Origin: Lampris incognitus
Taxonomy: Eukaryota > Chordata > Actinopteri > Lampriformes > Lampridae
DNA: 64,000 nt
Reading direction: 5' to 3'
Assembly (NCBI RefSeq): GCF_029633865.1
Contig: NC_079223.1
Coordinates: forward strand, 35,691,134-35,755,133
In this document: positions 50,781 through 61,075 of the stretch, one piece after another
How the letters are laid out: each line of letters begins with the position of its first letter
Numbering within the stretch: position 1 is the first letter of the stretch
The notes under the pieces: generated by a model
Told to the model about the DNA's origin: nothing
The model's database searches: none
What the model saw: the letters and a program-made list of their open reading frames with translations, nothing else
Made by a program: the position numbers and the translations under genes

Positions 50781-51728
50781 CATCTATGAAAAAACAGACA
50801 CGTCCAACGAGTCAGGGTTTGTTCCAATGCTTCACTGTCCATAAAAGTACTGTAACATCAGTTAGCTCCTTAGCTGGAAACTGTGCAAGCAGACTAGCTC
50901 AGATAGCTAACATTGGCCGATAACCTCTAGCGAACTATGTCAGCTTATGTTCTTTGACACAAAATGGAATTATAAATTGCCAATTTGACCCAACGTTCTC
51001 AGAACATTCAGCAATTTTATTTGCTAACGTTTCAATTTACTTGTGTTTTTAATCTGGGCCATGAAATTCACTAGCAGAATATTTGAAAGTAAATTCCGGG
51101 CTCCCCCTCCTCCTCTTCTTCTTTGTGCTGTTGTTGTTCTTCCTCGTCGTCGTCTTCTTCTTCTTTTTCGTCTTCTTCTGACGTGGCGGACGAAAGGTGC
51201 ATGCCGTCACGTATTGTGCCGGAGTTTGTAACGTCATGACTTTTATATAGGCTACTGGACATTAGGCGTAAACGTGTTTTATCAAAGCCATTTGAACTTG
51301 TCTCTAACAGACAAGTTCACAAAATCTAACGTAAGAGGACTAAAATGACATCAGAAAATGATAACAATGCTAATTAATTATTACTATGTAAAGCACTTTG
51401 AGCTGCATTTTATGCATGAAAGGTGCTATACAAATGAAGTTTAATATTATTATTATTATCATTCTGATTATTTTTAGGGATGCTGAAATGAAATATAGGA
51501 GTGATTGAGCACCCCTAAGAAGGGTCTCAAATCGCCAATTCTTTAGAGAATAACTTCGAGAATAAAAATGTCAAACTATTAACATGACTGCAGATGAACA
51601 AATTAACTTGATTTTGAGATGTCGCTTATTTCAGTTGTAATAGGTCACTTTTTGACTTGCAGTTTTTCATACATATCAAACTTGGCGGTGGCATCGGTTT
51701 GAGTGTCCACACATTTTTGTGCGTTTCT
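50781..51728. other. Intergenic stretch with a CTT/CTC-rich run
   Basis: 51105-51180 is a pyrimidine triplet-rich run (cctcctcttcttcttt, cgtcgtcgtcttcttctt), probably an old retroelement tail. The rest holds no recognised feature. Confidence 0.5.
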
Positions 51729-51862
51729 GTCGGCCCCGTGATGGCCTGGCGGCCTGTCCAGGGTGTCTCCACACCCGCTGCCAACTGACTGCTGGGATAA
51801 GCTCCAGCATCCTCCCGACCCTGACAGCAGGATAAGCGGTTTGGGTAATGGATGGATGGCAT
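51729..51862 (+). mobile_element. SINE A, 3' half
   Basis: Plus strand: gatggcctggcggcctgtcc, then tgactgctgggataagctcc, ending ggtaatggatggatgg. The head is missing. Confidence 0.8.
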
Positions 51863-51929
51863 TGAGTGTTACAGCGCTGCCTACAGGCCCCAGGGCGCAC
51901 GAACCAACAACAGCAGCGAAAGCTAAAGG

Positions 51930-52060
51930 TCGCTAGTAAAACTGGCTGTGTGGGCTAATAAACCGCGCCGCGCGCGACGTGTAGTTCACGCCAGCTACTT
52001 CGGTGCATTTGAGGTCCGTTTACTTGACAGTATTGTTTATCAGTGTTTGTCCAAACCAGC
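51930..52060 (+). promoter_or_regulatory. CpG-rich stretch upstream of candidate exon 52373-52500
   Basis: An unusual density of CG dinucleotides around 51961 (accgcgccgcgcgcgacgtg) in an otherwise AT-rich region. It could be a promoter or alternative first exon for the exon at 52373. This is based on composition only. Confidence 0.3.
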
Positions 52061-52372
52061 GTTTAATCTTGCTTTTGAAAACGGCCTGTTATATAACGTT
52101 ACAGTTATATCGCCGTCCGTTTCATAGTTACGAACTGTTGCCTAAGATAGCTAAAGCTAGCTATAAATTATACACCTAGCTAGTTATCGTCATCTGACGT
52201 TAGCGCTCAGCTAACACCAGAATTCTCGTGTTATAATACTGGTATATAAATGAGGGAATAAAAACGCAGTGAGACAACTATATAACCTTGGTTAAATGTT
52301 GTAATTTCTGATTCAGAGCTCGTAAGGTTGAATGCTTTTTAAACCGAGAACACATCAATTTCTTTCTCATAG

Positions 52373-52500
52373 GCCTTGCTGTGTCTGTCATGGAGGTTAG
52401 CAAACTGAGAAAGAAGAACACATATTTGAAGGCGTTGGATGAGCTTTCTCATCAGAAGGTGGAACCATCTGATTCTGAGAATAATATGCTTCTTCTAGAG
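52373..52500 (+). CDS. Candidate internal/second exon of an unidentified gene
   Basis: The acceptor is a good pyrimidine tract plus AG (tttctttctcatag). The donor is gtaaga at 52501. Read in the phase left by the exon at 38643-38802, the whole exon is open: LAVSVMEVSKLRKKNTYLK, then ALDELSHQKVEPSDSEN and a Leu-rich end. It also has its own ATG at 52390, so translation could start here instead, from a CpG-rich upstream region. No transposon motif is present. I do not recognise the protein; the charged, helical character suggests a coiled coil. The next exon is not found in the window. Confidence 0.45.
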
Positions 52501-52889
52501 GTAAGATTAGATCAGGGATGGGCGACTTTGATAATAGAGAGGGCCACAAAAATTGTATCCTCACTACCAGAGGGCCAGATTGTGACCATGCACTTATACC
52601 AGTGGGATACTGTAACCCCATCACTCAGTTAACCAATTATAGATATTAATTTAATAAAAAGAATAAAATATATACCGGTAATAAAAAAAATTTAAACCAG
52701 CATAACATGGAACAAAACGCCCACATTCCTGAGTGATATACCATCATTTCAGTGCAATGGGGTCTCAAAAATCATAATTCAATAATCATACAAAACTTAA
52801 CATTCACGCTAAGTGCAACAACTAATATTCATGTTTGTAGTACGTTTCTACTCTGCTCTCCAATTGCACGACGTTTCAAATAAACATTC

Positions 52890-53131
52890 ATCCGTCCATC
52901 CAGCCATCATCCAAACTTATCCGCTTATCCTCCTCTCAGACATGTAGGTCAGGTGAACCGGCCATACTAAATTGTCCCTAGGTGTGAAGGTGTGAATGTG
53001 TGTGTGTGTGGGGGGAGAGGGGCCTGGCGGGGGGGGGGGCTGTGATGGCCTGGCAGCCTGTCCAAGGTGTCTGCCTGCCTGCCGTCCAGTGACCACTGGG
53101 ATAGGCTCCAACATCCCCCGCGACCCTGAGA
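52890..53131 (+). mobile_element. SINE A, rearranged copy
   Basis: The plus strand from about 52937 has agacatgtaggtcaggtgaa, the short GT run and the 3' part (gataggctccaacatccccc). A reverse-oriented SINE A tail (tccgtccatccagccatcat, ttatccgcttatcctcctct) precedes it at 52890-52935. Opposite-strand pieces are thus joined. Confidence 0.7.
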
Positions 53132-53149
53132 GAAATAAACATTCATTTG

Positions 53150-53640
53150 GCTTAAAATGGTAATTGGACTGCATTTTATATAGCGCTTTTCTAGTCTACC
53201 GACAGGCAGCACAGTGGCCTCTCAGCAAGAAGGTTCTGGGTTTGAGCCCCGGGGTAGTCCAACCATGGCCTTGGGGGTCGTCCCGGGTCGTCCTCTGTGT
53301 GGCGTTTGCATGTTTGCCCCGTGTCTGCGTGGGTTTCCTCCGGGGGCTCCGGTTTCCTCCCACAGTCCAAAGACATGCAAGTCAGTTGAATCGGCCATAC
53401 TAAATTGCCTCTAGGTATGAATGTGTGTGTGTGTGTGTGAATGATGGCCAGGCGGCCTGTCCAGGGTGTTGCCCCGCCTGCCGCCTAATGACTGCTGGGA
53501 TAGGCTCCAGCATCCCCCGCGACCCTGAGAGCAGGATAAGTGGTTCGGATAATGGAATGGATAGTCTACCGACCATTCAAAGTGCTTTTTTACAATGTAT
53601 GCCTCACATTCACCCATTCACACACACATTCATACATTGA
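53150..53640 (+). repeat. Dispersed fish repeat interrupted by a SINE
   Basis: taattggactgcattttata...gcgcttttctagtctaccga before 53204 continues after 53561 as gaccattcaaagtgctttt and the acattcacccattcacacac end. This is a common fish repeat. The SINE A copy sits in the middle. Confidence 0.65.
53204..53561 (+). mobile_element. SINE A, complete plus-strand copy with 12-bp target duplication
   Basis: Head ggcagcacagtggcctctca (A-box region partly lost) and B-box gggtttgagcccc. The body includes tttcctcccacagtccaaag, followed by a short GT run at 53418-53438, the 3' part and a ggataatggaatgg tail. tagtctaccgac occurs exactly before (53192-53203) and after (53562-53573). Confidence 0.88.
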
Positions 53641-54104
53641 TAAAGCCAATGAAACTCACCCACAGGTGAATCAGTATAAGGTTCTGTCTTAATGAGATAC
53701 TTGTGGCTGAATGTCAGTGTTTGTGCATCCAATCTGCATGAGCTGGAACAGTTTCATCTGTCAGCCTGTTTCTCTCTTTTGACTTTGTACTTCATTGTTG
53801 AGAAGCTGCTCTCACAGATGTAAGTGCTCCCAAACATGCTGGCCATTGAGAGTTCAAAATCCCAGAGGAGCGGAAAGCGGGACTCGGGTAGTAGTCTCCA
53901 AAATTAAATTCCTCTCTCATTGCGCTTTGCTTGAAAGAAGGGGTCTGACTGTAGTTCGCAAAGTTCAAGCTGCAACTCTGAGGGTCGCTCACTGACAGCA
54001 GCAGAGAGGGGGTCAGTGAATAACGCAATAGGTTTGTCAAAGCCAGGAAGACGCCTAAACAGTGCACCAGCCAATTGAAGAGAGAAGGACAACAGTTGCC
54101 TAAG

Positions 54105-54780
54105 TGTAAACCAGTGGTGATCGGAAAAGCTCAGATTCGTATTTTCCAAACACCGCATTTCAGTTGCTTTCAGACCCCAAAACACGCTGCACCAGAAGTT
54201 GGCCCACCTCAAGGATCAGGTCCCCTGGCACAAACAGAGCAATATAGTGTATGCTGTTAAGTGCCAGGAGGATTGCCGTGACTTATACATTGGGGAAACT
54301 AAACAGACGCTGGCCAAGAGAATGGGACAACACAGGAGAGCTAACACATCAGGCCAGGACTCCACAGTGTACAACCATCTACAGGCCAGTGGCCGCTCTT
54401 TCAAGGATGAGGATGTGCACATCCTTGATAGGGAGGAACGCTGGTTTGAACGGGGAGTCAAAGAGGCCATCTATGTTAAGAGAGAACGACCATCCCTGAC
54501 CCCGGGGGGGGGGGCAAGAGTACGTCTGTTGTCATTGCAAACATTCCCAAATCCTCTGTGAATAGTACACATGACCACTGAAACTCTAGTTAATGGTCAC
54601 ACCCATATTTGCATATGAAACTGGTCGTTGGTTTCAGTCATTATGCAACTGTATTGTTTATAAGGGTGAGGATACCTGCTGTCAGTTTATACTGAATAGG
54701 TCATTTAGTTGAGTGATGAAATGTATCTGTCAATAAATGTATCCAGATGAACTGATTCAACCTTCTTTGATTCTCTTACC
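54105..54780 (+). mobile_element. Penelope-like element, 3' part with GIY-YIG endonuclease
   Basis: Plus-strand frame (54199-54561): SNIVYAVKCQEDCRDLYIGE carries the GIY-YIG-type core (Y..V.C....LYIGET), and KRMGQHRRA and REERWFERGVKEAIYVK complete the domain. This domain with this linker is characteristic of Penelope-like retroelements. The RT part is missing. The 3' tail to about 54780 ends ccagatgaactgattcaacc and ttacctggattattgagcat. It is inserted in the hAT transposase. Confidence 0.82.
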
Positions 54781-55466
54781 TGGATTATTGAGCATGCTTC
54801 AAGACTTCTTTGAACAGGGCTAATTTATGCTTAAATGCATTCATGTGTGCATAGGGATCCGACACACTTTGGCCTCTTCCCTGTAACTGCATATTTAGGT
54901 GATTAAGATGCGAGGTAATATCCACAAGGAAGGCCATGTCGCAGAGAAAATCTGTATCGGAGTTTACTACAATAAGCACTTGTATCACATCGAATGCTGG
55001 CCTCCAAGAACATTGGGATTTCAGTGCGCAGTGCAAAAAACCTCTTCTAGCGCTTCCTGCGGCTCATCCATCTGATCTCACTGTGCATCTGTAAATCCCC
55101 TTAAGCGGCACTCACTTCATCCAAAAAGGCTACAAACTTCCTATGATTGAGAGACCTGTTACCCCCTCTAATGAGATTGGTAACCTTGGTAACTAAATCC
55201 ATGACATCGCTGAAGTTCATTGTCTTGGCACAGAGGGCCCGCTGTAAGATCAAAATGAAATAGGATTTAGCCTTTGATAAAAATTCTCACAAAGAAAACC
55301 CACATTCATAACCATATATTAATAGTTAGCTAGCAATAATGTTACCCACCTGATGTATGATGCAGTGCAGTATTGAACAGTCAATGCTGCTCTGTTGAAG
55401 GAGCCCGGCGAATCTAGTGCGTCTTCCTCGCATTGATGACGCACCATTGGTAAAAACAGCTTAAAG

Positions 55467-56208
55467 CTTTTCCAAAGGAACTGAATCGAGTGCAACTGGA
55501 CTTGGTATATATCCGTGAAGACGTTTCGCCTCTCATCCAAGAGGCTTCCTCAGTTCGTGCCTTTCTGACTAGACCAAGCTAGTCTGACTGGCTGGTGATG
55601 AAACTCAGATATTTATCCTCTTTAGAGTTGTTATCGGAGCTAACGATGTCCATGGCTCTTTGTGTTCCGATGTATAGCAACGCCCATCGTTATCAGAGGT
55701 ATTGATATGTGTAGCTCTTTTGTTTTCCGATGTTTAGCAATGCCCGTCGTTATCAGAGGTATTGATATGCGTGACTCTTTGTGATCCGATGTTAAGCAGC
55801 AACGGTCGTTGGGGGAGATAGTTTCAACTTCGTTAACGCTCCATTCAGTGGTCATGAGCCGTTGGAGCCGTTAGTGACCGACTGTTGTTCTTGGAGGCTA
55901 AGCTTCTTGAGTCTCCTGGGTAGAGATGAAAGGACGGCAATTGTAAGTGGGAGATAGGTGGTGTCGCACACCTCCTCCCCTGTTAAGGGATGGTTTTTCC
56001 ATTTTCGCATAGATGGCTTCCTTCACCCCTCTTTCAAACCATCTATCTTCCCTGTCCAAAATGTGTACGTTGCTGTCCTGGAAGGAGTGTGTCTTCTCCT
56101 TTAGGTGTAGATAAACTGCTGAGTCTTGAGTGTCCTGAGTTTCATCACCAGCCAGTCAGACTAGCTTGGTCTAGTCAGAAAGGCACGAACTGAGGAAGCC
56201 TCTTGGGA
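55467..56208 (-). mobile_element. Second Penelope-like element, opposite strand, with inverted ends
   Basis: On the minus strand, about 56130-55930 encodes the C-terminal half of a GIY-YIG domain (VHILDREDRWFERGVKEAIY). A long 3' tail follows with two near-repeats of atatcaatacctctgataac, ending with cctcttggatgagaggcgaa near 55530. A segment at 56138-56205 is the inverted copy of 55545-55610. It interrupts the hAT transposase. Confidence 0.78.
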
Positions 56209-56860
56209 GAGACTGTTGCAAAGTTCTTAACCATGTTATCATCTCCAAAAGCTTTAGCCATCTCTACTACATATAGCTTCACTGTTTCGCCATCTGATAA
56301 GGGCTTCTTTGCTTTGAGAGAGGACTCCTATGTAGACGTAGTTTTGGTGAAAAGGCTCTGCTGTCAGTGTATTTTTCCTTAGAGGTCAGTGATGATAGCT
56401 GCTCTGGCACCTCCAGTGTACATGCCATATTTGTCTTTCTGTGTGGTATTGTAGTGGCGACTCAAGTTGAAATCCTCCCTGGCACTCTAAACACATAGGT
56501 TTGCCTTTGAATTCCGTAAAAAGATATTCTGTTTCCCGTCTTGCCTGGAAGACACGGTTCTCTAGGTCAAGTTTTCTTTTTTGCCACTCATATCTCTCCT
56601 TGTCACATATTGTTATGGAAGAGGCCCGCCGAGACCATGTGCAAGCAGTTGCTTGGCTACAGGTCTCTTGTTTTACAAGGGAGAACCCTCTAACAGTGGA
56701 CAGTATAATTACAGTTGGGATCCTGTTTAAATGTGGTCAAGTGGTCCACTTGCTTCCAACGCCCATGAAACCAACAATTTATTGATATTTGGAAATTGAC
56801 TCGCAGGCCGTACTGAGTGAGGCTGGGGACCAAATGTGGCCTGCAGGCCGCCAGTCAGGC

Positions 56861-57400
56861 ACGCGGGAAGATGTTTTAAGTAGGGGGGCTGCCAACTACA
56901 ACAAAAAGTGTTACAGCGAGCTGGCGTGGAAGAATGAGTGGAGAGGCAGAGATCTCTTTTTAATCGCAATTCCTGTGCCCCATACACTGCATGACCTTGG
57001 GAGTGCCCTTTTATTCACACCAGCCAGAACAGACCAGAGCTGACAATGTAAAGATCCCCCCACCCCCACCCCATGTTGCAAGTGGTGACAGTCTCAGTCA
57101 CAGACGGTCCTACAGTCAGTTAGTCAGTAAACGGTCTTGTACATAGTCTGAGTCGAACCCCCAAAACAACAATACAAGAATAACCACAACATGAACACCG
57201 CATTATTCAAACACAATTTTAAAGCTAACATTAACAGTCCTACCAGCCATTGCGCTCCCCCAGCACAGAACCGCCTACAGTCACAGCGACCGCCTCCCCA
57301 AGTTGCTACAGTATGACGTCATTGTTTTGTTTGTAATATGTGTGTGTGTAGCAGACTTGGAATGGAGCATTTACTCACTTTATTATTAAAAATGTACATT
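56861..57400. repeat. Dispersed repeat, copy 2 of 2
   Basis: Matches 11577-12092 from cgggaagatgttttaagtag to ttattattaaaaatgtacat, including the LTR-like core ending ttgctaca. It contains about 40 bp extra around 57095-57150. Both copies share the inner core, so the core was already inside the family before it spread. Confidence 0.65.
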
Positions 57401-57423
57401 CACAGTTCTGCACATCGCACATA

Positions 57424-58551
57424 CACTCACTGGCCACTTTATTAGGTACACCTTGCTAGTACCGGGTTGGACCCCCTTTTGCCTTCAGAACTGCCTTAAT
57501 CCTTCGTGGCATAGATTCAACAAGGTACTGGAAACATTCCTCAGAGAGTTTGGTCCATATTGACATGATAGCATCACGCAGTTGTTGCAGATTTGTCGGC
57601 TGCACATCCATGATGCGAATCTCCCGGTCCACCACATCCCAAAGGTGCTCTATTGGATTGAGATCTGGTGACTGTGGAGGCCATTTGAGTACAGTGAACT
57701 CATTGTCATGTTCAAGAAACCAGTCTGAGATGATTCGAGCTTTATGACATGGCGCATTATCCTGCTGGAAGTAGCCATCAGAAGATGGGAACACTGTGGT
57801 CATAAAGGGATGGACATGGTCAGCAACAATACTCAGGTAGGCTGTGGCGTTGACACGATGCTCAATTGGTACTAAGGGGCCCAAAGTGTGCCAAGAAAAT
57901 ATCCCCCACACCATTACACCACCACCACCAGCCTGAACCGTTGATACAAGGCAGGATGGATCCATGCTTTCATGTTGTTGACGCCAAATTCTGACCCTAC
58001 CATCCGAATGTCGCAGCAGAAATCGAGACTCATCAGACCAGGCAACGTTTTTCCAATCTTCTATTGTCCATCTGCCTCAAGGTTCGACGTGTTGTGCATT
58101 CAGAGATGCTCTTCTGCATACCTCGGTAGTAATGAGTGGTTATTTGAGTTACGGTTGCCTTTCTATCAGCTCGAACCAGTCTGGCCATTCTCCTCTGACC
58201 TCTGGCATCAACAAGGCATTTTCGCCCACAGAACTGCCGCTCACTGGATATTTTCTCTTTGTCGGACCATTCTCTGTAAACCCTAGAGATGGTTGTGCGT
58301 GAAAATCCCAGTAGATCAGCAGTTTCTGAAATACTCAGACCAGCCCGTCTGGCACCAACAACCATGCCACGTTCAAAGTCACTTAAATCACCTTTCTTCC
58401 CCATTCTGATGCTCGGTTTGAACTGCAGCAGATCGTCTTGACCATGTCTACATGCCTAAATGCATTGAGTTGCTGCCATGTGATTGGCTGATTAGAAATT
58501 TGCGTTAACGAGCAGTTGGACAGGTGTGCCTAATAAAGTGGCCGGTGAGTG
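57424..58551 (-). mobile_element. Tc1-type transposon with complete inverted repeats and TA target
   Basis: The left end cactcactggccactttatt and the right end aataaagtggccggtgagtg are inverted repeats of about 30 bp with two or three differences. A TA dinucleotide flanks each side (57422-57423, 58552-58553). One transposase lies inside on the minus strand. Confidence 0.93.
57456..58404 (-). pseudogene. Tc1-like transposase, one frameshift
   Basis: The ATG at 58404 opens MGKKGDLSDFERGMVVGARR. Paired helix-turn-helix DNA-binding regions follow (LSISETADLLGFSRTTISRV). The frame breaks near 58040; the next frame carries WSDESRFLLRHSDGRVRIW (first Asp), then VMVWGIFSWHTLGPLVPIEH, GYFQQDNAPCHKA (second Asp) and [13 protein letters not shown] (Glu), ending MPRRIKAVLKAKGGPTRY at 57456. 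All three catalytic residues are present, and a single shift is the only large defect seen. Confidence 0.9.
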
Positions 58552-58559
58552 TATTGTTC

Positions 58560-59166
58560 ACTCTTTAGGGCTATTTATTCACATTGATTAACAAAGTTTG
58601 TTGAAGTTAATGACATTCTGCTGTGCGGGTTATCTGGTAGTTTATGTCATAGGGATTGAATTGTTCACATCATGCATTGTTCACTCTTGAGCAATTTTCC
58701 TATTGTTTAGATAAGTTGGTTGATATTTATGATGTTCTATTGTGTGTTTTATTTCGCGTTTTATATCATGGACTGAATAGCCCACAATGCTGAAGCTCTT
58801 TATGTACTTTGTGTATTATGCCAATTTCAACATCTCTTCTGCGGGTTTTTTTTCTGTTTGTTTTCTGTTGTTTGTTGAACATCATGAGACATAGGAGGGA
58901 AGAGGGGTTGTGAGGAGTGGCCTTGCAATATGCGCGCCACCGGAATGACTAGTGTATGTTCCATGCAAACCTTAGGTGTAACAAGGACCTGGCGGTTTGC
59001 CTGTTTGTATATAGTTCTGTTGTTAAACTTTCAATTGGTCTATGTTAAATGTATTGTGCGGCCATTAGCTAATAAGAGACATATTCTCACTTTAAGTCTT
59101 TTCTTTACTACTCATAAAGTGGACTGTTTACATGTTATTTTGATACACTTCTACACCACCATTTAA
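58560..59166. other. Stretch upstream of L1-like ORF2
   Basis: May include the LINE 5' region (ORF1 remnant or UTR). I see no frame with known motifs. Confidence 0.4.
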
Positions 59167-60291
59167 ATGGCCAACTTAAATATCTTGAGCTGGAACGGTC
59201 GAGGTCTGAACTCACCCATGAAGCGCACTTGTTGCCTGGAATTTTTAAACCGCAAACATTTTTCTATAGCTCTGATTCAAGAGACACACCTGACAGCGAA
59301 GGATGTACAGCGATTCCAAAACAAGCACTATAAAATTATAGCTCATTCATTCGCGTCAACTAAAGCTAGAGGTGTCCTGATTATAGCGGAAAGGAAATTA
59401 CAGCTTGTGGTTATGGAGAATGGTAATGACAATGATGGTAGATTTGTCTATGTGCTGTTCTCTATTAATTATATAAAACTTCTATTAGCATGTATCTACG
59501 CACCTAATGTTTTTGATGAAAACTTTTTGCTCTCCATCAGTGTGACTCTGTTACGTTATCGAGACCCTCATTGCATTGTCTCTGGCGATTACAATACCAC
59601 AGTCTCCCCAGAGCTTGACAGATCTACAGGCGCACTCAACACAGCTCCTCCCTCATCCTTAGCTCTAAGATTCTTCCTGGTTGACTTGAACTTAGTAGAT
59701 CTCTGGCACATTCGTAATTACAAAGTTAAAGCCTATTCCTTTCATTCTAGTCGTAATGGCACCTCCTTCAGGATTGATTATATATTTGTCGGCCCTTATC
59801 TTATAAATGATATACCCCATATTAACATGTTCCCTATCTTAATCTGATCATGCCCCTGTGTCATGCACTTTAACACCATTAATTGTTTATCCCAAAGCAC
59901 GCAGATGAAGATTTAATGACTCTGCTTAGCAATGCTGATTTTCTATTACAAATGAAAACACAACTTGGTGAATTTATTGAACAGAACGTTGGGTCATGTG
60001 ACAATCCCCAAACATTATGGGAAGCAGCGAAATGTTTTATAAGAGGCACATGTATTAGTTTTTTTTCTAGGTTAAAACCTGAGCACAATAAGCGGTTTTC
60101 TGAAATTGAGCAGGAGATAGACAGAGTGGAGAAGGCGCAGAGAGAAACACCCTCTGAAGCCAACGCGAATATTCTCGAGGCGTTAAGGGGAGAATATAAA
60201 AATTTATCCATAAGCAAGGCCGAGTTTATTCTACATAAAACCAAACAGAGATATTATTATGTTGGCGACCGCCCGAGTAGACTATTAGTAT
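59167..60291 (+). mobile_element. L1/Tx1-like LINE ORF2, N-terminal part, cut by a Gypsy element
   Basis: The ATG at 59167 opens MANLNILSWNGRGLNSPMKR. The AP endonuclease motifs are all visible: IALIQETHL (catalytic Glu), LLACIYAPNVFDENF, CIVSGDYNTT (Asp/Asn) and SFRIDYIFV. The terminal SDH box is lost at a frameshift near 59845 (about SILI stop SCP). The linker continues in another frame from 59883 (ISKAEFILHKTKQRYYY, GDRPSRLL). The sequence stops being LINE at about 60291, where an LTR begins, so the RT is not in the window. Confidence 0.82.
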
Positions 60292-61059
60292 TGTGGTTAC
60301 ACCGCCCCGAGCTGCCTCCCCGGCACGTTCAAGCCACTCCCCCAGCTCGGACGTGCCGGAAACATCCGAGCGCTCGGCTCGCGCTCTGAGACGAGCGCTG
60401 CACTGCACCAGGTGTTTGCCATCATCCATCAGGCACACCTGTGGCAATCAGGCAGCCTTCTACAAAAAGCCTCCCAGAACGTCTCTCAGTGCTTCGACGT
60501 ACTGAACCCTGCGGTAAAGTTCTGACAAGCCCTCCAGCGTTCTTTGCTTTTCTGTTTATTCCCCAGTGTCTTATCTTCGTGTCTCTGTTTCCTCCCAAGA
60601 CTCTTCCTCCGCGATTTCCACGGCTCCCCGCGTCTCCCTCGTCCCCAGCGACCTTCACGTTTCTCCCCGGACCTCTTTTGCGATCTCCCCCCTTGTCCCT
60701 CTACCTGAACCCCTCCTTTCGGACTCGACTTCCCGGATCTCGGACCTGGACTTTCTCGGACAACCCCTCTTGGATCACGGACTGGACTTTCTCGCCAGGT
60801 GCACGCACATTTCTTCAACACCTCCTGGTCATTTACATACCGCACCACACATTGGCTAAAAACACTCGCACATAGTTATACACGCAAACCACGGGACACC
60901 ACACATAGTTTATTCACACATCCCACTAACAGAACGCCTTTTTTCACCATACATTTCCCTCCCACAATAAAACCCCCCTTTGTAGACTTAGAAGTCATCT
61001 CGTGTCTGTCTGTCTTGGGTTTCGCCACACGGGTCAGGTTCTGGTGCGCGAGCATAACA
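60292..61059 (+). repeat. Left LTR of the chromovirus-like Gypsy element
   Basis: Begins tgtggttacaccgccccg after LINE sequence and ends gcgcgagcataaca, with a leader (gaacgtcgaagcc) before the gag ATG at 61076. The exact ends are inferred, since the right LTR is outside the window. Confidence 0.6.
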
Positions 61060-61075
61060 GAACGTCGAAGCCATT

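Larger units (their letters stand above)
53760..56620 (-). pseudogene. hAT transposase (ZBED/GTF2IRD2-like), fragmented
   Basis: Pieces in transcript order on the minus strand: BED-type N-terminus at about 56620-56215 (KRKLDLENRVFQARRETEYL, FKGKPMCLEC); central region at about 55466-55210 (GLLQQSSIDCSILHCIIHQ, FSDVMDLVTKVTNLIRGGNR); about 55130-54795 (AFLVDITSHLNHLNMQLQGR); and the C-terminal dimerisation block at about 54100-53760 (MASMFGSTYICESSFSTMK). Many frameshifts are present. Two Penelope insertions separate the pieces. It is not active. Confidence 0.78.
52513..56846 (-). mobile_element. ZBED-type hAT transposon remnant, dissected by insertions
   Basis: The left end near 52513 (cagggatgggcgactttg, gagggccaca) and the right end near 56846 (aaatgtggcctgcaggccgc) look like hAT termini of the type with gggccac/ggcc motifs. 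Transposase pieces lie between them on the minus strand. Two Penelope elements and SINE copies split it. The exact right end is uncertain because another repeat starts at 56861. Confidence 0.65.
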
